NCBI GenBank assembly: GCA_951230915.1
Contig: OX579639.1
Location: 14,694,001-14,758,000 of the forward strand
Source: Antitrichia curtipendula
Taxonomy: Eukaryota > Streptophyta > Bryopsida > Hypnales > Leucodontaceae
Direction: 5' to 3'
DNA length: 64,000 nt
The position numbers and the translations under genes are program-made. Under the pieces are notes generated by a model that had not been told where the DNA came from, made no database searches, and was given only the letters and a program-made list of their open reading frames with translations. The stretch's first letter is position 1. Every line of letters begins with the position of its first letter. This document shows positions 1 through 11,715 of the stretch, one piece after another.

Positions 1-408
1 GTTTCTAAACCTATCTAAAAAGTCCAAGTTTGTTAGTTTTAGCAATTTAAAACTAATCTTTTGGTTTTAGGAAATTAGATTAAATGAAAATTTTAATTCA
101 ATTTCCCAAGTTTCAATGAATAGTAGTTTTATTCTATTGCCAATTGTTTAATAGTTATTTTGTTAAATATTCCAAGATATTAGTTGGTGTTTGTTTGTAT
201 CTATTTGGCTTATTAGGCCTAATAAAACAAAACTCAAACAACAAAACAACAACTAATTTGTCTTTGGAATCCTAATTAATAACTAAAATCAACCGAATGA
301 ATAGTAATCTAATAAAATAAGCTAAAATAATCAAAACAAATCTATCGATGAATAGTAAAAGGAATTTTGCAATCCAAACAATCTAACGTCAATAGTAAGA
401 TGCTAATC

Positions 409-564
409 GAAAAGAATAGAATAATCAAAACAATCCAAAATTCAATAGTAAGATACTAACGAAAAGAATAGAATAATCAAAACAATCCAAATTTCAATAG
501 TAAGATACTAACGAAAAGAATAGAATAATCAAAACAATCCAAATTTCAATAGTAAGATACTAAC
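409..564. repeat. 52-bp tandem repeat, three copies
   Basis: An AT-rich unit beginning GAAAAGAATAGAATAATC starts at 409, 461 and 513, an exact 52-base period. The copies differ by a few bases. The rest of 1-823 is AT-rich and shows no convincing gene. Confidence 0.9.
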
Positions 565-839
565 CTTAATCCCTTTTATTCTTCGTCCTCCCTTGTTAAC
601 CTTCTTATGATCTCGCTTTCTTCCACTTCTTATGATGTTGTTGTTGTGTTGAATTCTTGGCGATGGTGTTTTGAGAGATTTAAGAACCGAGGCGAATGTT
701 AGTTCAAAATCCTTAGTGTTCAAATTTTCTAAAATTTGCAAAAAAATTGGTAGCGTGGCAATAACCGCCTATGCTTTTAGAATTAAGTTTTTGTCTATGA
801 TGATCTTACCACGATTGTAAGTTTTGAAATTTCCAAGGT

Positions 840-3800
840 TTGGACTTCCCCCGAGTTCTCAAACTCCAACACAACCCTGGACCGTCTTGGACAGACCCAA
901 GAGTTCCCTGGAATGGACAGAATTTTCTCCAGACCACCCCCCCCAAGTTTTCGACTGCCAAGCCTTCCTTGCTATCGTTGTCCCGTTCAGCTCGTCTGGT
1001 TTCCCAATCAGTTCGTCTTGGTCCCCGGTCAGCTCGTCTGGTCCCCGGTCAGCTCGTCTTGGTCCCGTCGATTTGCTCTGCCGGTCCAGTTCCTCTGGTT
1101 CCCAGTCAGCTCGTCTTGGTCCCGTCGATTTGCTCTGCCAGTTCAGCTCCTTGTTGGGCATTTTCAGGAAGTTCCCGGAGTTCCCGGTCTTGGTTACTGG
1201 TCGTTCCTTACGGTCGGGTTATCAGCCCTTGCCGACCTGTATACTGTCCAACTGAACTGAATTTTTCCGAAATCAAAAGAAAGACTAGTATTGATTAAAT
1301 CTTAATTTGAATAATTTCTGAGATACTTTCTCTTAATCAAACACACCTTAAAAATCAATGGAAAGTTAGCATTCTAGTTTCGATGCAAAGAAAGAATTGA
1401 CAATAAAGATGAAGGAATTTTATGAATCTCTATGACAATTGTGAAATCTAATAACTTATCAAAATCAAAGCAATAAATGGTAAGTGTGGAAGCCAAATAC
1501 CTCCAATCACGTGCGCCAAACAAAAGAGAAATTAATCAACGAGTTTTGGACTTTAAATAAGGTTCAAAAGAATCTTATTTTGTGATTCCAAGTCAACGGT
1601 TCGCCGTATGAGGTAAATCTAAGTTTCAAATGGCAAATTTTAACTTTTAAGGGCCAAAGCTTCGCCGTACGGGGGCAACCTCAGGACAAACGGAGCGATT
1701 CAAGTAAATCTTAAGTTTCAAGTACCCGTTTCCAGGTTTCAAAAAGTCAAAGCTTCGCCGTGCGGGAGCAACCCCAGGACAAACGGAGCTTCTTAAGCCA
1801 ATTTAAGTATTTCGAAAGTTAGATTCTAAAGGAGGTACACATGAAAGTGTTTAACCGAACATTAGAAACGAATCTTCCGAAATTTCAAGTCAAAGTCAAT
1901 CAATTAACTGCTAAAGGAGGTACACATGAAAGTGTTTAACCGAACATTAGCAATTAAACCTCAAATTCTGTTATACAACGAACTTTGAGTAGGAAATTAG
2001 TCTAAAATACTTTTGGCAAGGTCAAGCCTCGCCGCTTTAAGTATTTAGTACCAAATGCGTTCACGTGCTACAATGGATTAGTATTCAAGTAATCTTAAGC
2101 AAAGAATCAAAGTTTTGGGGCTTTCAACCTCCAAATTCAAAAGGAAAGCAATATGTTTTAAAGGGACCCTCTAGTCCTTCAAAACACAAGAGAATTAGTG
2201 AAGAGTACAAAGAATCTAGAAGGAATTAGCCAATTTTTGGCTTAAAAGTGTTCCAACAACGTGTTGGTAGCACAGCGGAGCAACAATAAGGAAATGAAAA
2301 TAAGGTTTGGTTTGACAACGTGTCAGTACCAAGAAAATGAGAGTGAGGATATAAGAATGAGGGTACCGACAACCTCGAGGGGAGGCCTTTTATACTCGAG
2401 CCAAGCCCTCCCCGGTAAGTTGTCGATTAAAAAACGTTTAATGAACTACCTAACTAAATTCTAAACTACTATGAGATATTTTGCATTTAATCTTTGTTTA
2501 ATAGGAAAGAAGGTCCTCAAGCAAGTTCCTTGAAGGCTTTAATTAGCCTTGAAATCTTGCCTAAATCAAATCCTTGATTGTCCCCAAAGATTTTATGAAA
2601 AATAACCCTAATTAATCTAGATATTTTGCAATTTAATCCTAGGTCAATTCCAAATATTCTTAGTTTAATCTAAATTGGCTTTTAAAGGAAAGATTTGACA
2701 TCTTAGCTAAATCCAATCTTCGATTTTCACCAAGATATTTTGTTAATTAACCTCGAATTACTACAAATTACTCTAAAAAAGTCAAACTAAGAGCTGACCC
2801 TATCTATCTTTTAGGGAAAAATTCCAATTTGAAAACCGATTGCGCCATCGCGTTTAGAAGACCCCAATTAGTCTAGAGGGAACCCTACTCCCTTCTTCCA
2901 GGCTGTAAATATTTGTTAAAACCACTAACGGTAATTCTAAAGAAAAGTCAAAATCCCAACTAATGGAATTTGAGTTTTCCGAGAAAACTAACTAGCTAGG
3001 GTTGCTTGGAAGGTTTGTGTTAGTAAGAAAACATTCCTTGTTTGCGACATTCGGACACCGCTAGCTCCTGGCTCGCCGGTCAATTCGCCGTCGTGTTGTA
3101 AATTCTTGTTAAATTTGATGTCGATGCCGATTCGGGTACTTCTGACTATCAGAAAGTCTTCAAACTTGACAGGTCCCTTATCTAATATACAAAACTCTAA
3201 TCTAATTTTTAGTGAGATTTTTCTGCACTCTGGGTAATTTCTAAGAAATTACCATCAGTTTCAAAGGCGGTTGACTTCCCATGGAGTCATCGTAGAGTCT
3301 TGTAAAATCCCGAAACTTTTGGGCAATCTTTTGGGAAGTGTCCAAAGGCCAAGGGCAAAACCAAACCTCCCATAAGGATGCTAATTTTAGCAATTCCTTA
3401 ATAATTTTCGCCCGGGAGAAATTATTCTGGTACCGGGGTTGTTGTGGATGATTAGCTCCGCTGTTGATCTCTTGGCATGCTTTTACCCTAAAAGCACCTT
3501 TCTGTAAGCTCCAATCACCTCGCCCTTCTTCTACTTTGCATTCTGATTCATATTCTTCAACATTTATAGGTCTTCATGTAACTAATCCATGTTTTATATG
3601 AATTGGATCAAGATACTTCTAAACCTTGATATAGACTCTTGCACTTTAGTCAGGATGTCACATGTATTCACATGTCAAGTGTTACATGGACAAGACACTA
3701 GAACTGGCTAACTCTCACTTCATCACATCTCTCTAATACGTTAATATGGACTCTAAGACACTGAACTTAAGACATAAACATAGAAAAGCATAGTATTTTG

Positions 3801-3964
3801 TGCTTTCCATGAATTAGAAAGGTTCCTCACTAATCTGGTAGGGACTTCTACCAAACTCCTCTCAACTATTAATTCATGCTGTTTTGCGTGAATTAACACT
3901 AAAACCTAACAGTAAATTGCGAAAAATAAATCCAAAGCTTCAAGTGCTAACTTGAGGGCTCACA
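840..3964 (+). repeat. Dispersed repeat family A, copy 1 (divergent)
   Basis: This long non-coding stretch shares ordered blocks with 16270-18869 and 26994-28153. They include the phrase 'aagcttcgccgt' followed by 'aggacaaac' (1640-1790; compare 16880-17150), the block around CTAATTTTTAGTGAGATTTTT (3195-3215; compare 18124 and 27417), and the right boundary ending in CTCACA. Minisatellite DNA based on 'ggtcagctcgtctggtcccc' lies at about 1000-1150. No protein domain is visible. TG...CA-like edges would suit a long terminal repeat or an LTR-retrotransposon remnant, but I could not find a pair of LTRs or target duplications, so the class stays open. Confidence 0.6.
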
Positions 3965-4180
3965 GGACGTTGTCGCGGAAGTCCGCGCCCGGACACATTG
4001 CCGGGCGGGGACGTCTGCACCCGGACAGTTTCACTGGGCGGGAACGGAGTGCGTTCTTCGTGTGCATGCCAGGGCCCATAAGTACCCGCCCAGTCCGGGT
4101 ACGTTCTCCAATGCCGACCGGTCAGCCCTGAAATCGTGGAATTCGCTCTAGAGCTCCATGTTGGGGCTTTAGACCTCGGC
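3965..4180. promoter_or_regulatory. GC-rich GGACG-motif stretch upstream of the first WCHIDK gene
   Basis: A short GC-rich island in AT-rich surroundings, with repeated 'gggcggggacg', 'cccggacag' and 'gtccgcgcccgg' words. It ends 117 bases before the ATG of the pseudogene at 4297. The same kind of island lies upstream of other members of this gene group (14040-14310, 29390-29740, 33500-33975), so a promoter or CpG-island role is possible, though it may be only transposon-derived DNA. Confidence 0.4.
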
Positions 4181-4296
4181 ATTGCAATTAGGACTCGTCA
4201 CGTCCATTTCACTACTTCCTTCTTTCCAATTAAAAACAATTGCACTATTCCGTAGTTGAGATTTGTTCTTAGCATGCGCTAAAATCTTGATGCAGT

Positions 4297-5381
4297 ATGT
4301 CCCAATCTAGTCAGGGCACGGTAAATGAAACGGTTGATGTTCTTTGTACTATGAGGCCTCGTGATAAGGGGAGGGCTCGCAATTGCAAAGCATCCAAAAA
4401 GCGCTTGCATATTCTATTTGATTCAAGTAAGCTAGCCTTTGCTGGTTGGGAAACCGAACCACAACCTTGGACCAAAAAAACTTGTGACAAATACATTGAT
4501 TGGTGTCACATAGATAAAGTATTTCCACACAGTGAGCACAAAAAACACTGCAAGCGCAGTGTAGCCAACCTGCACTATTGCAAGGACCCAAAGTTCCTTG
4601 AAAGATGCATCCAAGTACATCAGCACCTATATCGCACCGTATATGTAAATAGGAGCGAATGTAGCCTTGCCATCTTGCATATGGTGTATGCAGAGCAGAA
4701 ACTACTTCATCGTGTAGATTGGTCAATTGGTCTACGATAAAGACTGCTTCAACACAAATTGTGAAAGCTCCAGAGAGCATTGAGATTCCACATGAACGGA
4801 AGTATAGCTATGGGGGCCTGTCTAAGGCAAAATATGCTATAGAACACACTGCAGATGAGTTGGTACAATGGTCCAAAGATTCAGATGTTGACCTCAAATC
4901 TGGATGCACAAAGGAGGAGAGGGATGAAATATTGCTTAATCTAAGAGACACTCAACTTCAGTCTTATTATGAGTCTTTGGTTTCATCGGAGAGCACTGAA
5001 GGTGTTCGTATCGAACAAGAAGAAACATAAATTCACAGCAACGTTGTTGGATCATCATTTGAACCACTTGAGAATTTGGGGGAACAACTCGCGGTTATTG
5101 ATAGGTGGAACCAACTTGAGCGAGGATGTTCAAGAGATGGGACTAAGTTGGAGCCTTCCATGATGACAGAAGGGTTATTACATATGGTGGACGGGGAAAC
5201 AGGGATGTCCAACCTAGACAATGCTTCTTTATTGAAGATTATTGAAGGCCTAAAGGGCAAAGTTTCACAACTTCGTCGAGAGAAGGAGATCATACAAAAA
5301 GAGTTCAATATTAAAGAAGAAGGATACAAAAAGAGGATTGAAGACTTTGAGCATGCCCGCCGCCATATTGATGAAGCTTGA
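4297..5381 (+). pseudogene. WCHIDK-family protein, broken copy
   Basis: The ATG at 4297 opens 147 codons. They contain the family core: a Trp/Pro-rich stretch (EPQPWTKKTCDKYIDW), then CHIDKVFP, a Cys-containing linker, and LHRVDWS about 70 residues later. Two other copies in this window (13959-11716 minus and 33185-32088 minus) align to it without gaps over the core, so this is a real protein family; I do not recognise its function. The frame breaks just after VDWS at an 8-base direct duplication (4718-4733). Coding resumes in another frame (STIKTASTQIVK, 4725-5027), meets an in-frame TAA at 5028-5030, and continues in frame to 5381 with a coiled-coil-like end (KGKVSQLRREKEIIQKEFN). The RING-like C-terminal half of the longer paralogue is missing. 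Probably a dead gene. Confidence 0.75.
4718..4733. other. 8-bp duplication resembling a hAT excision footprint
   Basis: ATTGGTCA is followed directly by ATTGGTCT. Removing one 8-mer restores the frame and a VDWST protein match seen in the paralogue at 13.55 kb. Two 8-bp copies differing only by a complementary base (A/T) at the junction is the classic scar of hAT-type transposon excision. The 8-bp length equals the target duplication of the hAT element at 19662-25554. Confidence 0.6.
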
Positions 5382-5722
5382 CCTCTTTGAATTGACCAGT
5401 GAACAATGCAGTTCAGGCGTTAGTAAGATACATTAGGGACATAGGGGCATTGTATATTTGTTTATATGATAAAACCTAAGACTGTTCATGATCCTAAGAT
5501 TGTTCATGTATTGATGTGGAAACATTGTATGCTCTTTGGTTGTAATTTGAAGCTTCAATGACAAGCCCTCTTCTGCAAGTCTAAAATCATAATTGCACCT
5601 ACAACCTCACGTTGCTTATGTTGAATTTGATGGTCTACAAATGCACTTTTCTCAATTGTATACAACCACAAAGCACAAGATACATAGGTTTAGAAAAGTA
5701 ACCAAAATTTTGATTGTTTTAA

Positions 5723-6390
5723 CCCCTAAAGGACCGGACGACCGGTTGTCCCCTTGGGGTACAATTTCGGTGATTGGGTCCGGGCAGATTCCTACTGTCT
5801 CAATTTCTAGAAATATTTTTTGGGATTTTTGGAGGTTGTGTATTTTTGCAAGAGCTTTGTGAAAATATAATTTTTATTTTCATTCATGCCTAGGAGCCAA
5901 AGTTATGGCAAATTAAGCAAAAATGGAATTTGGCAGGCAGGCCAAAAAAAATCACAAAAAATCTAACAAATTTATTCAAATTTTTTGATTCAAAGATTAT
6001 ATTTTTGTCTACATGTGACTATTAATGAGAAAGTTATGGACAATCTTAGTTTTTCCGAACAATATAAGCATCTTCTCGAAAAAATAACTTGTAGAATTCA
6101 TTTTTGAATGCAATTTTTAGAATTTAAAAAAAAAAATTGTTAAATAGGGCTAGATTTTCTTGCTAGAACAATTTCTTTGTTGGGATAATTGTGATTCCAT
6201 TTCATCTAAAAGCAATTAATAATTTAGTATTTTCTTCAATCTTGAACCTAGCTCTGCTTAACAATTAGTTTTTAATGACTGAAAACTGAAAACTAAGTGC
6301 TTTTCTTGCTAATTTTTCTTGGTACATTCTCAAATCAACTACTTAATATAAATAAGAAAAAAATCAAAATCAATAGTGCAAATAATTTCA
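5723..6390 (-). mobile_element. piggyBac-like element, truncated
   Basis: It begins with TTAA (5719-5722) followed by CCCCTAAAGG and matches, in inverted orientation, the right part of the complete element at 9733-10666. Shared blocks include 'ggcaggcag', 'aaagttatggca', 'cttgctagaacaat' and 'aactaagtg'. Similarity fades at about 6340-6390, where the 84-bp satellite begins, so the other end is lost. No transposase is present. Confidence 0.65.
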
Positions 6391-6407
6391 ACTAAAAAGA
6401 TTCAAAG

Positions 6408-7320
6408 CCAAATGGCTTTCGAGAGTGTCCGGGCGTGGACGCAGGGGGGCGCGGACTCAAGGAATTCAGAATCACTCTCGGAAACCAAAATGGCTTGCGG
6501 GAGTGTCCGGGCGCGGACGCAAGGATTTTGGGGCGCGGACTCAAGGAATTCAGAATCACTCCCGGAAACCCAAATGGCTTGCGGGAGTGTCCGGGCGCGG
6601 ACGCAAGGATTTTGGGGCGCGGACTCAAGGAATTCAGAATCACTCCCGGAAACCCAAATGGCTTGCGGGAGTGTCCGGGCGCGGACGCAAGGATTTTGGG
6701 GCGCGGACTCAAGGAATTCAGAATCACTCCCGGAAACCCAAATGGCTTGCGGGAGTGTCCGGGCGCGGACGCAAGGATTTTGGGGCGCGGACTCAAGGAA
6801 TTCAGAATCACTCCCGGAAACCCAAATGGCTTGCGGGAGTGTCCGGGCGCGGACGCAAGGATTTTGGGGCGCGGACTCAAGGAATTCAGAATCACTCCCG
6901 GAAACCCAAATGGCTTGCGGGAGTGTCCGGGCGCGGACGCAAGGATTTTGGGGCGCGGACTCAAGGAATTCAGAATCACTCCCGGAAACCCAAATGGCTT
7001 GCGGGAGTGTCCGGGCGCGGACGCAAGGATTTTGGGGCGCGGACTCAAGGAATTCAGAATCACTCCCGGAAACCCAAATGGCTTGCGGGAGTGTCCGGGC
7101 GCGGACGCAAGGATTTTGGGGCGCGGACTCAAGGAATTCAGAATCACTCCCGGAAACCCAAATGGCTTGCGGGAGTGTCCGGGCGCGGACGCAAGGATTT
7201 TGGGGCGCGGACTCAAGGAATTCAGAATCACTCCCGGAAACCAAATGGCTTGCGGGAGTGTCCGGGCGCGGACGCAAGGATTTTGGGGCGCGGACGCAAG
7301 GATTTCGAGGCGCGGACTTA
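6408..7320. repeat. 84-bp satellite array, about 10 copies
   Basis: Units begin at 'ggcttgcggg': 6492, 6576, 6660, 6744, 6828, 6912, 6996, 7080 and 7164, with degenerate partial units at both edges. Inner copies look identical, so the array was recently homogenised. Each unit carries two 'ggcgcggac' words and an EcoRI site (gaattc). Because 84 is a multiple of three and the unit lacks stops, five long overlapping ORFs arise; none is a believable gene. The distal side (7290-7375) decays into loose 'ggcgcggact' words. Confidence 0.95.
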
Positions 7321-7373
7321 GTTCTGGGGCGCGGACTTACGGACTAGCGGGGACTCAAGGGCGTGGACTCAGG

Positions 7374-7618
7374 TGAACAGCACCTTCGCTGTGACTTTGA
7401 CTTTGACATGGGACACTTCCTCTCCATTCAATGTGGATTGCATTTATTTGTTGCACTTTGCTTCTCATTTCTGCTCCCTTGTTTGTATGATTAAATACGC
7501 AAATGAATAAAGTACACCTACTCCACTTTCCAAAGGAATTCAAGGGGAAATTATACTATAATGGCCAACAATACATGTGTTGTTTTTTCATAAGCACTTG
7601 CTAATGGAATTGTTGAAT
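7374..7618 (+). repeat. Direct duplication, copy 1 of 2
   Basis: This segment from 'gaacagcacc' to 'ttgaattaaaattatgaa' recurs at 8988-9222, with shared words such as 'tgtatgattaaatac', 'cctactccactttccaaagga' and 'caacaatacatgtgttgtt'. Both copies directly follow GC-rich 'gcggac' DNA, so the duplicated unit is a GC island plus this leader. No coding content is clear. The stretch 7620-8027 shows no gene. Confidence 0.85.
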
Positions 7619-8027
7619 TAAAATTATGAAACACACGGATTTCCGATTTCTAGCCATTGCCTTCATATTGTTCAATTTTTAGGAAATAGTACTCTATTCC
7701 TTTTCAAACAGTTATTCATTTCATTGTTGAATTTGGAAAGAGAGAACTAAAACAATGGCTCTATTAACATTGTTTGGAGCAAAGGATTTTATTCCTTAAT
7801 GAACTTTTATCCATTTCATTGTTGGAGTTCGGTTATCGCGAATAATTTTGTAATTGTCGGAATTAGCGAGAAGGGTTTGGTGGCGAAGCACTTCAATCTT
7901 TATTAATTTAATTATCTCTTTCGGCGTGGCACAAGTGTGTGTTCCCACAAGGCTTTGAAAATTTCATTGTCGGAAATTGCAAGAGAGGTTTGGAGGACAA
8001 GCACTTCTACCAATTTTTTTAATCTTC

Positions 8028-8440
8028 AATGGTAGCCACTTCTAATGATGAAAATCTTAATCACTCCCTCCCGGTTCCACTCTCTCTCCATTTTTTTTTA
8101 TCTTTAAGGGTAGCCACTTCAAATGATAAAAATCGTAATCACTCCCTCCCCATTTTTTTTATCTTTAAGGGTAGCCACTTCAAATGATAAAAATCGTAAT
8201 CACTCCCTCCCCATTTTTTTTATCTTTAAGGGTAGCCACTTCAAATGATAAAAATCGTAATCACTCCCTCCCCATTTTTTTTTATCTTTAAGGGTAGCCA
8301 CTTCAAATGATGAAAATCGTAATCACTCCCTCCCCATTTTTTTTTATCTTTAAGGGTAGTCACTTCAAATGATGAAAATCGTAATCACTCCCTCCCCATT
8401 TTTTTTATCTTTAAGGGAATAAGGGTAGCCACTGCCAATG
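8028..8440. repeat. 61-62-bp tandem repeat, about 6 copies
   Basis: The word 'tctttaaggg' recurs at 8101, 8162, 8223, 8285, 8347 and 8408. The unit also includes 'tagccacttcaaatgat' and 'aatcactccctcccc' plus a T-run of variable length. Non-coding. Confidence 0.93.
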
Positions 8441-8810
8441 TGGTTTCACCGTGAGGCCTTGGAAATGCTATTGTAAGAGTTGGCAAGAACTCAAGAAGGA
8501 TTCGGTGGAGAAGCATTTCCACCCTTATTAATTTTTTTCCTTTCGGCGTAGTGTTGTAACAAGGCTTAAAAGTTTAATTCTCTAAATAAGCAAACATGGA
8601 TAACATATCATTAAAACACCATTGAACGATATGGACATATATTTTTAGAAGCGGAATAGGAAAGACATATAGAGGTAGTTACTTCAGTAATTTAAGTAAT
8701 CAAGGACGTTAGGATTTATGGTTTTCAGGGTTTTAGGGTATTAGGTTTACTGGTTTAGGGTTTGGAAATGGGTTTCAGCTGAACGTCTAGGGTATGGTTT
8801 CTGAAAGTGT

Positions 8811-8985
8811 TTGGGCACGGACGCATGGCAGGGACTCAATGCCGGGCGTGAACCCTGGGGCGGGGACGTAATTCCTTGTCGCGTCTGTTGCGCGCGGGCG
8901 TGGACTCCTGGGCGCGGACGGAGGAAGGGCAAGGACTCATGGGCGCGGACTTATGTTCGGGCGGGGATTGAAGGGCGGGGACTTA
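8811..8985. promoter_or_regulatory. GC-rich GGACG-motif stretch
   Basis: Repeated 'gggcgyggac' words (for example 8840-8860 and 8898-8985) in the same style as 6408-7375 and 14040-14310. It is followed by the duplicated leader at 8988-9222. Telomere-like 'tttaggg' words occur just before it (8735-8762). A CpG-island promoter or decayed satellite are both possible. Confidence 0.4.
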
Positions 8986-8987
8986 GG

Positions 8988-9222
8988 GAAACAGCACAAT
9001 GGACTTCGGCATGGGATTCTTCCTCTATAGTCAATTGCAGTTTTTTGTACTTTGCCTCTCATTTATGCTTCCTAGTTTGTATGATTAAATACCCAAATGG
9101 AGAAGTTCACCTACTCCACTTTCCAAAGGAGTTGAAGGGGAGATTATATTTTCATGGCCAACAATACATGTGTTGTTTTTCCACAAGCACTTGCTAATGG
9201 AATTGTTGAATTAAAATTATGA
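8988..9222 (+). repeat. Direct duplication, copy 2 of 2
   Basis: Second copy of the 7374-7618 segment, with scattered substitutions and small indels. A 59-codon ATG frame follows at 9233-9418 (MDFSMAALTSFDISY...); it has no recognisable domain and I do not call it as a gene. Confidence 0.85.
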
Positions 9223-9728
9223 ACCACTCATAATGGATTTTTCAATGGCCGCGCTCACAAGTTTTGACATTTCTTATACTTCTTCTTGTACTGCTATATT
9301 CCAAGATGGCAAAATCCTAATATTAGATATGCAATCATACAATTTTGGATGTCATGTACAGATTGCAATTGAAGTAATGGTCCAAGAGAAAATATCATCT
9401 TTTATTTATGGTTTGTTATAAATTTTTTTTTTTTCCCCATATCAATTTATCCATTTCATTTTAGACAGTATAGAAACTCTTGTTTACCGGGTAATGTCTG
9501 CATGTTCTTTAAAAAACAACTCACAAATTTCTGAATTAAATTTTTTTTTAAGGAAAGGTTCATTTGGAACTTGGAGGGACAGTCTTACCATTGGGATTAT
9601 AGTGTCTCAATTGTATGTATTCAGTTTTTGTTAACACATTTTTTTGTTTCATTCAAATCTTACTATCTTAGACCTACTTCGACTTCCGAATTTTTGGATG
9701 AAAACATGTCCACAATGGTGGTGCTTAT

Positions 9729-9732
9729 TTAA
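9729..9732. repeat. TTAA target site, left
   Basis: Left TTAA directly abutting the terminal CCCC of the piggyBac-like element. Its partner is at 10667-10670. Confidence 0.8.
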
Positions 9733-10666
9733 CCCCTAAAGGCCCAAGGCCAATTTTCTGGCAAAAACTACTCAAAACTGCCATTAATATAGCAAAGAGC
9801 CCAAAAAAAAATTTAATGTGTTTTTTGCATATTTTACCATAGGATCTTGTACTAAACTAGTGTAAGAATGTGTGGAAGAAATTTTAGAAACTTTGACCAA
9901 GTAGATTGCAAGATATTTGCATTTAAAGTGAAGGAATCAAATTTTTTCGCACCTCGTTCAACTACATTTTCGGGCTTTCAACCTTTTTAACTTAAAATTT
10001 TTGCTCCAATGATTTTGAATTTCAAATTTTATATGTTGAAGAATTGAGTTTAGAATCTAGGAAGAAAAATTGAAAAAAGAAACACTTAGTTTTCACTCAT
10101 TCAAAATTTGTTAAGTAGAAGTACGTTTAAGATTGAAGGAAAAATGAAATCATTAATAGCTGTAAGATAGGGTTGAAATATACTAATGTCAACGGTGAGA
10201 TTGTTCTAGCAAGAAATCTTAACCTTGTGCAACTTTTTTTTTTTTTTAATTGTCAAAATTGAGTTCAGAAATGAATCCTACAAGTTATTTTTTGATTTTT
10301 TTCAAGAAGATGCTGTAATTGCCCGAAAAATAAGATTGTCCATAACTTTTGCATAACAAATCCAAATGGAATGAATCGAAGCTTCCCATGTGCATGAAAA
10401 TAAAATCTATATGATAAAAATTAAAAAAAATTAAAATTAAAAGTTCTTGTGAGGGTTTTGTTTCTGCCTGCCGAACTAAAATTTGGATTTTTTCTACCAT
10501 AACTTTTGCTACCAGGCACCGGTTGAAATAAAAATTACATTTTTGGAAAGCTAATGTGATTTTCTATTTTCACAAAAAAATTCAGAAAATTACAACAAAT
10601 ATTGAGACCGTAGGAGCCTGCCCAAAATTCATTTTGTCCCTCCAGGGGACAATGGGCCTTTAGGGG
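9733..10666. mobile_element. piggyBac-like MITE, complete, 934 bp
   Basis: The left end reads TTAA|CCCCTAAAGGCCCA and the right end TGGGCCTTTAGGGG|TTAA, an exact 14-base terminal inverted repeat flanked by TTAA. TTAA target sites and termini beginning CCC are the hallmark of the piggyBac superfamily. There is no coding capacity inside, so it is non-autonomous. It is AT-rich, with poly-A/T runs and several 'ataacttttg' words. A second, inverted and truncated copy lies at 5723-6390. Confidence 0.85.
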
Positions 10667-10670
10667 TTAA
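10667..10670. repeat. TTAA target site, right
   Basis: Right TTAA of the piggyBac-like MITE. Between here and 11700 the sequence is AT-rich, with further 'ataacttttgactcattc' words (11010 and 11170) but no supported gene. Confidence 0.8.
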
Positions 10671-11715
10671 ATTCTATTTCGTTCCCTCGTTGGCTACAAT
10701 GCCTCATGCTTGAAAATATTCACCACATTTGGAATTGTCCAACTAAATGATAAAAAATAGTAAGTACATAATAGTTAAGGAAGGTTCAACATTCTGACTG
10801 GTAAATAATTTTATTACAAAATTGAAAAATGCCAATCTTAAAGGTTGCCATTTTTTAATCAACAATCGCCATTGTAGGATTTAATTTTTCTTAAAGAACA
10901 TTGAAAATTGAGTACGAAGAAGGAGCCGAAGGACTGCAAAATTTATTTTACAGTAGCCACTAAGTAGTAGAGAATCCATAGCTGCCTATGAACTAAAAAT
11001 CTTCATAACTTTTGACTCATTCATCAGAATTAAATGATTCAAAGCTTTCCACATATATACAATTGTAATACTGTATAGAACCAATTTCCAAATTAAAAAA
11101 AAAGAAAAAAGTGATTTTTTAGAATCTCGATCCATTTGTCCAATGAAACCAAAAAATAACGTATAAGCCCATAACTTTTGACTTACATTTCCAAATGTCC
11201 TAGAATTTAGTGCAAATGATATATTCAAGAGCACACCTTCAATTAAAATTTAAGCCTTAAAGTAAGAAATCTCTAGTCATAAATACATGCACAAAATTTT
11301 ATATAGCCCTAGAAAACATGGCAGTTCATTAGGAATTCAACAGCTATGCAATGAATTAATTCAGAAATCCCACTTGCACATACTAAAAAGAGAAAGTGTA
11401 TATACATTTCATATGCATCAACAATACAAAATGGAATAAATGTATGATTTCGTCACTGTACTATTATCTGCACATCAATATATGTAATGAATTACGGTAG
11501 AAAAAAAGGACTCTACGAGTCTGTCTAAAGCTTGTAGCTATGTACTTTTGTGCGATGTGCCTTGATGTTATCTACAACACCATGAAGTGCACTTAATCGA
11601 TATTCATGGGGCTCTATGCCGTACCACTAGGACCTGCTTCGTCGTCGTTTGCCCCGGCTTCTACAATGCAGTCCTCATCTGAGCCAAGCTGAAGTCGTCG
11701 AGCTCTAGACCGGGT

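Noticed and set aside
824..1298. Overlapping ORFs rich in Ser, Pro and Leu.
   Set aside because: They arise from the 'cagctcgtctggtcccc' minisatellite in family A copy 1, and some start at non-ATG codons.
1827..1945. Two copies of AAAGGAGG followed by ATG, resembling bacterial ribosome binding sites.
   Set aside because: They lie in a duplicated stretch of family A repeat, no frame follows, and the genome is eukaryotic.
6376..7376. Five overlapping ORFs of 279-323 codons.
   Set aside because: They are by-products of the stop-free 84-bp satellite unit; no frame has a gene-like start, end or composition.
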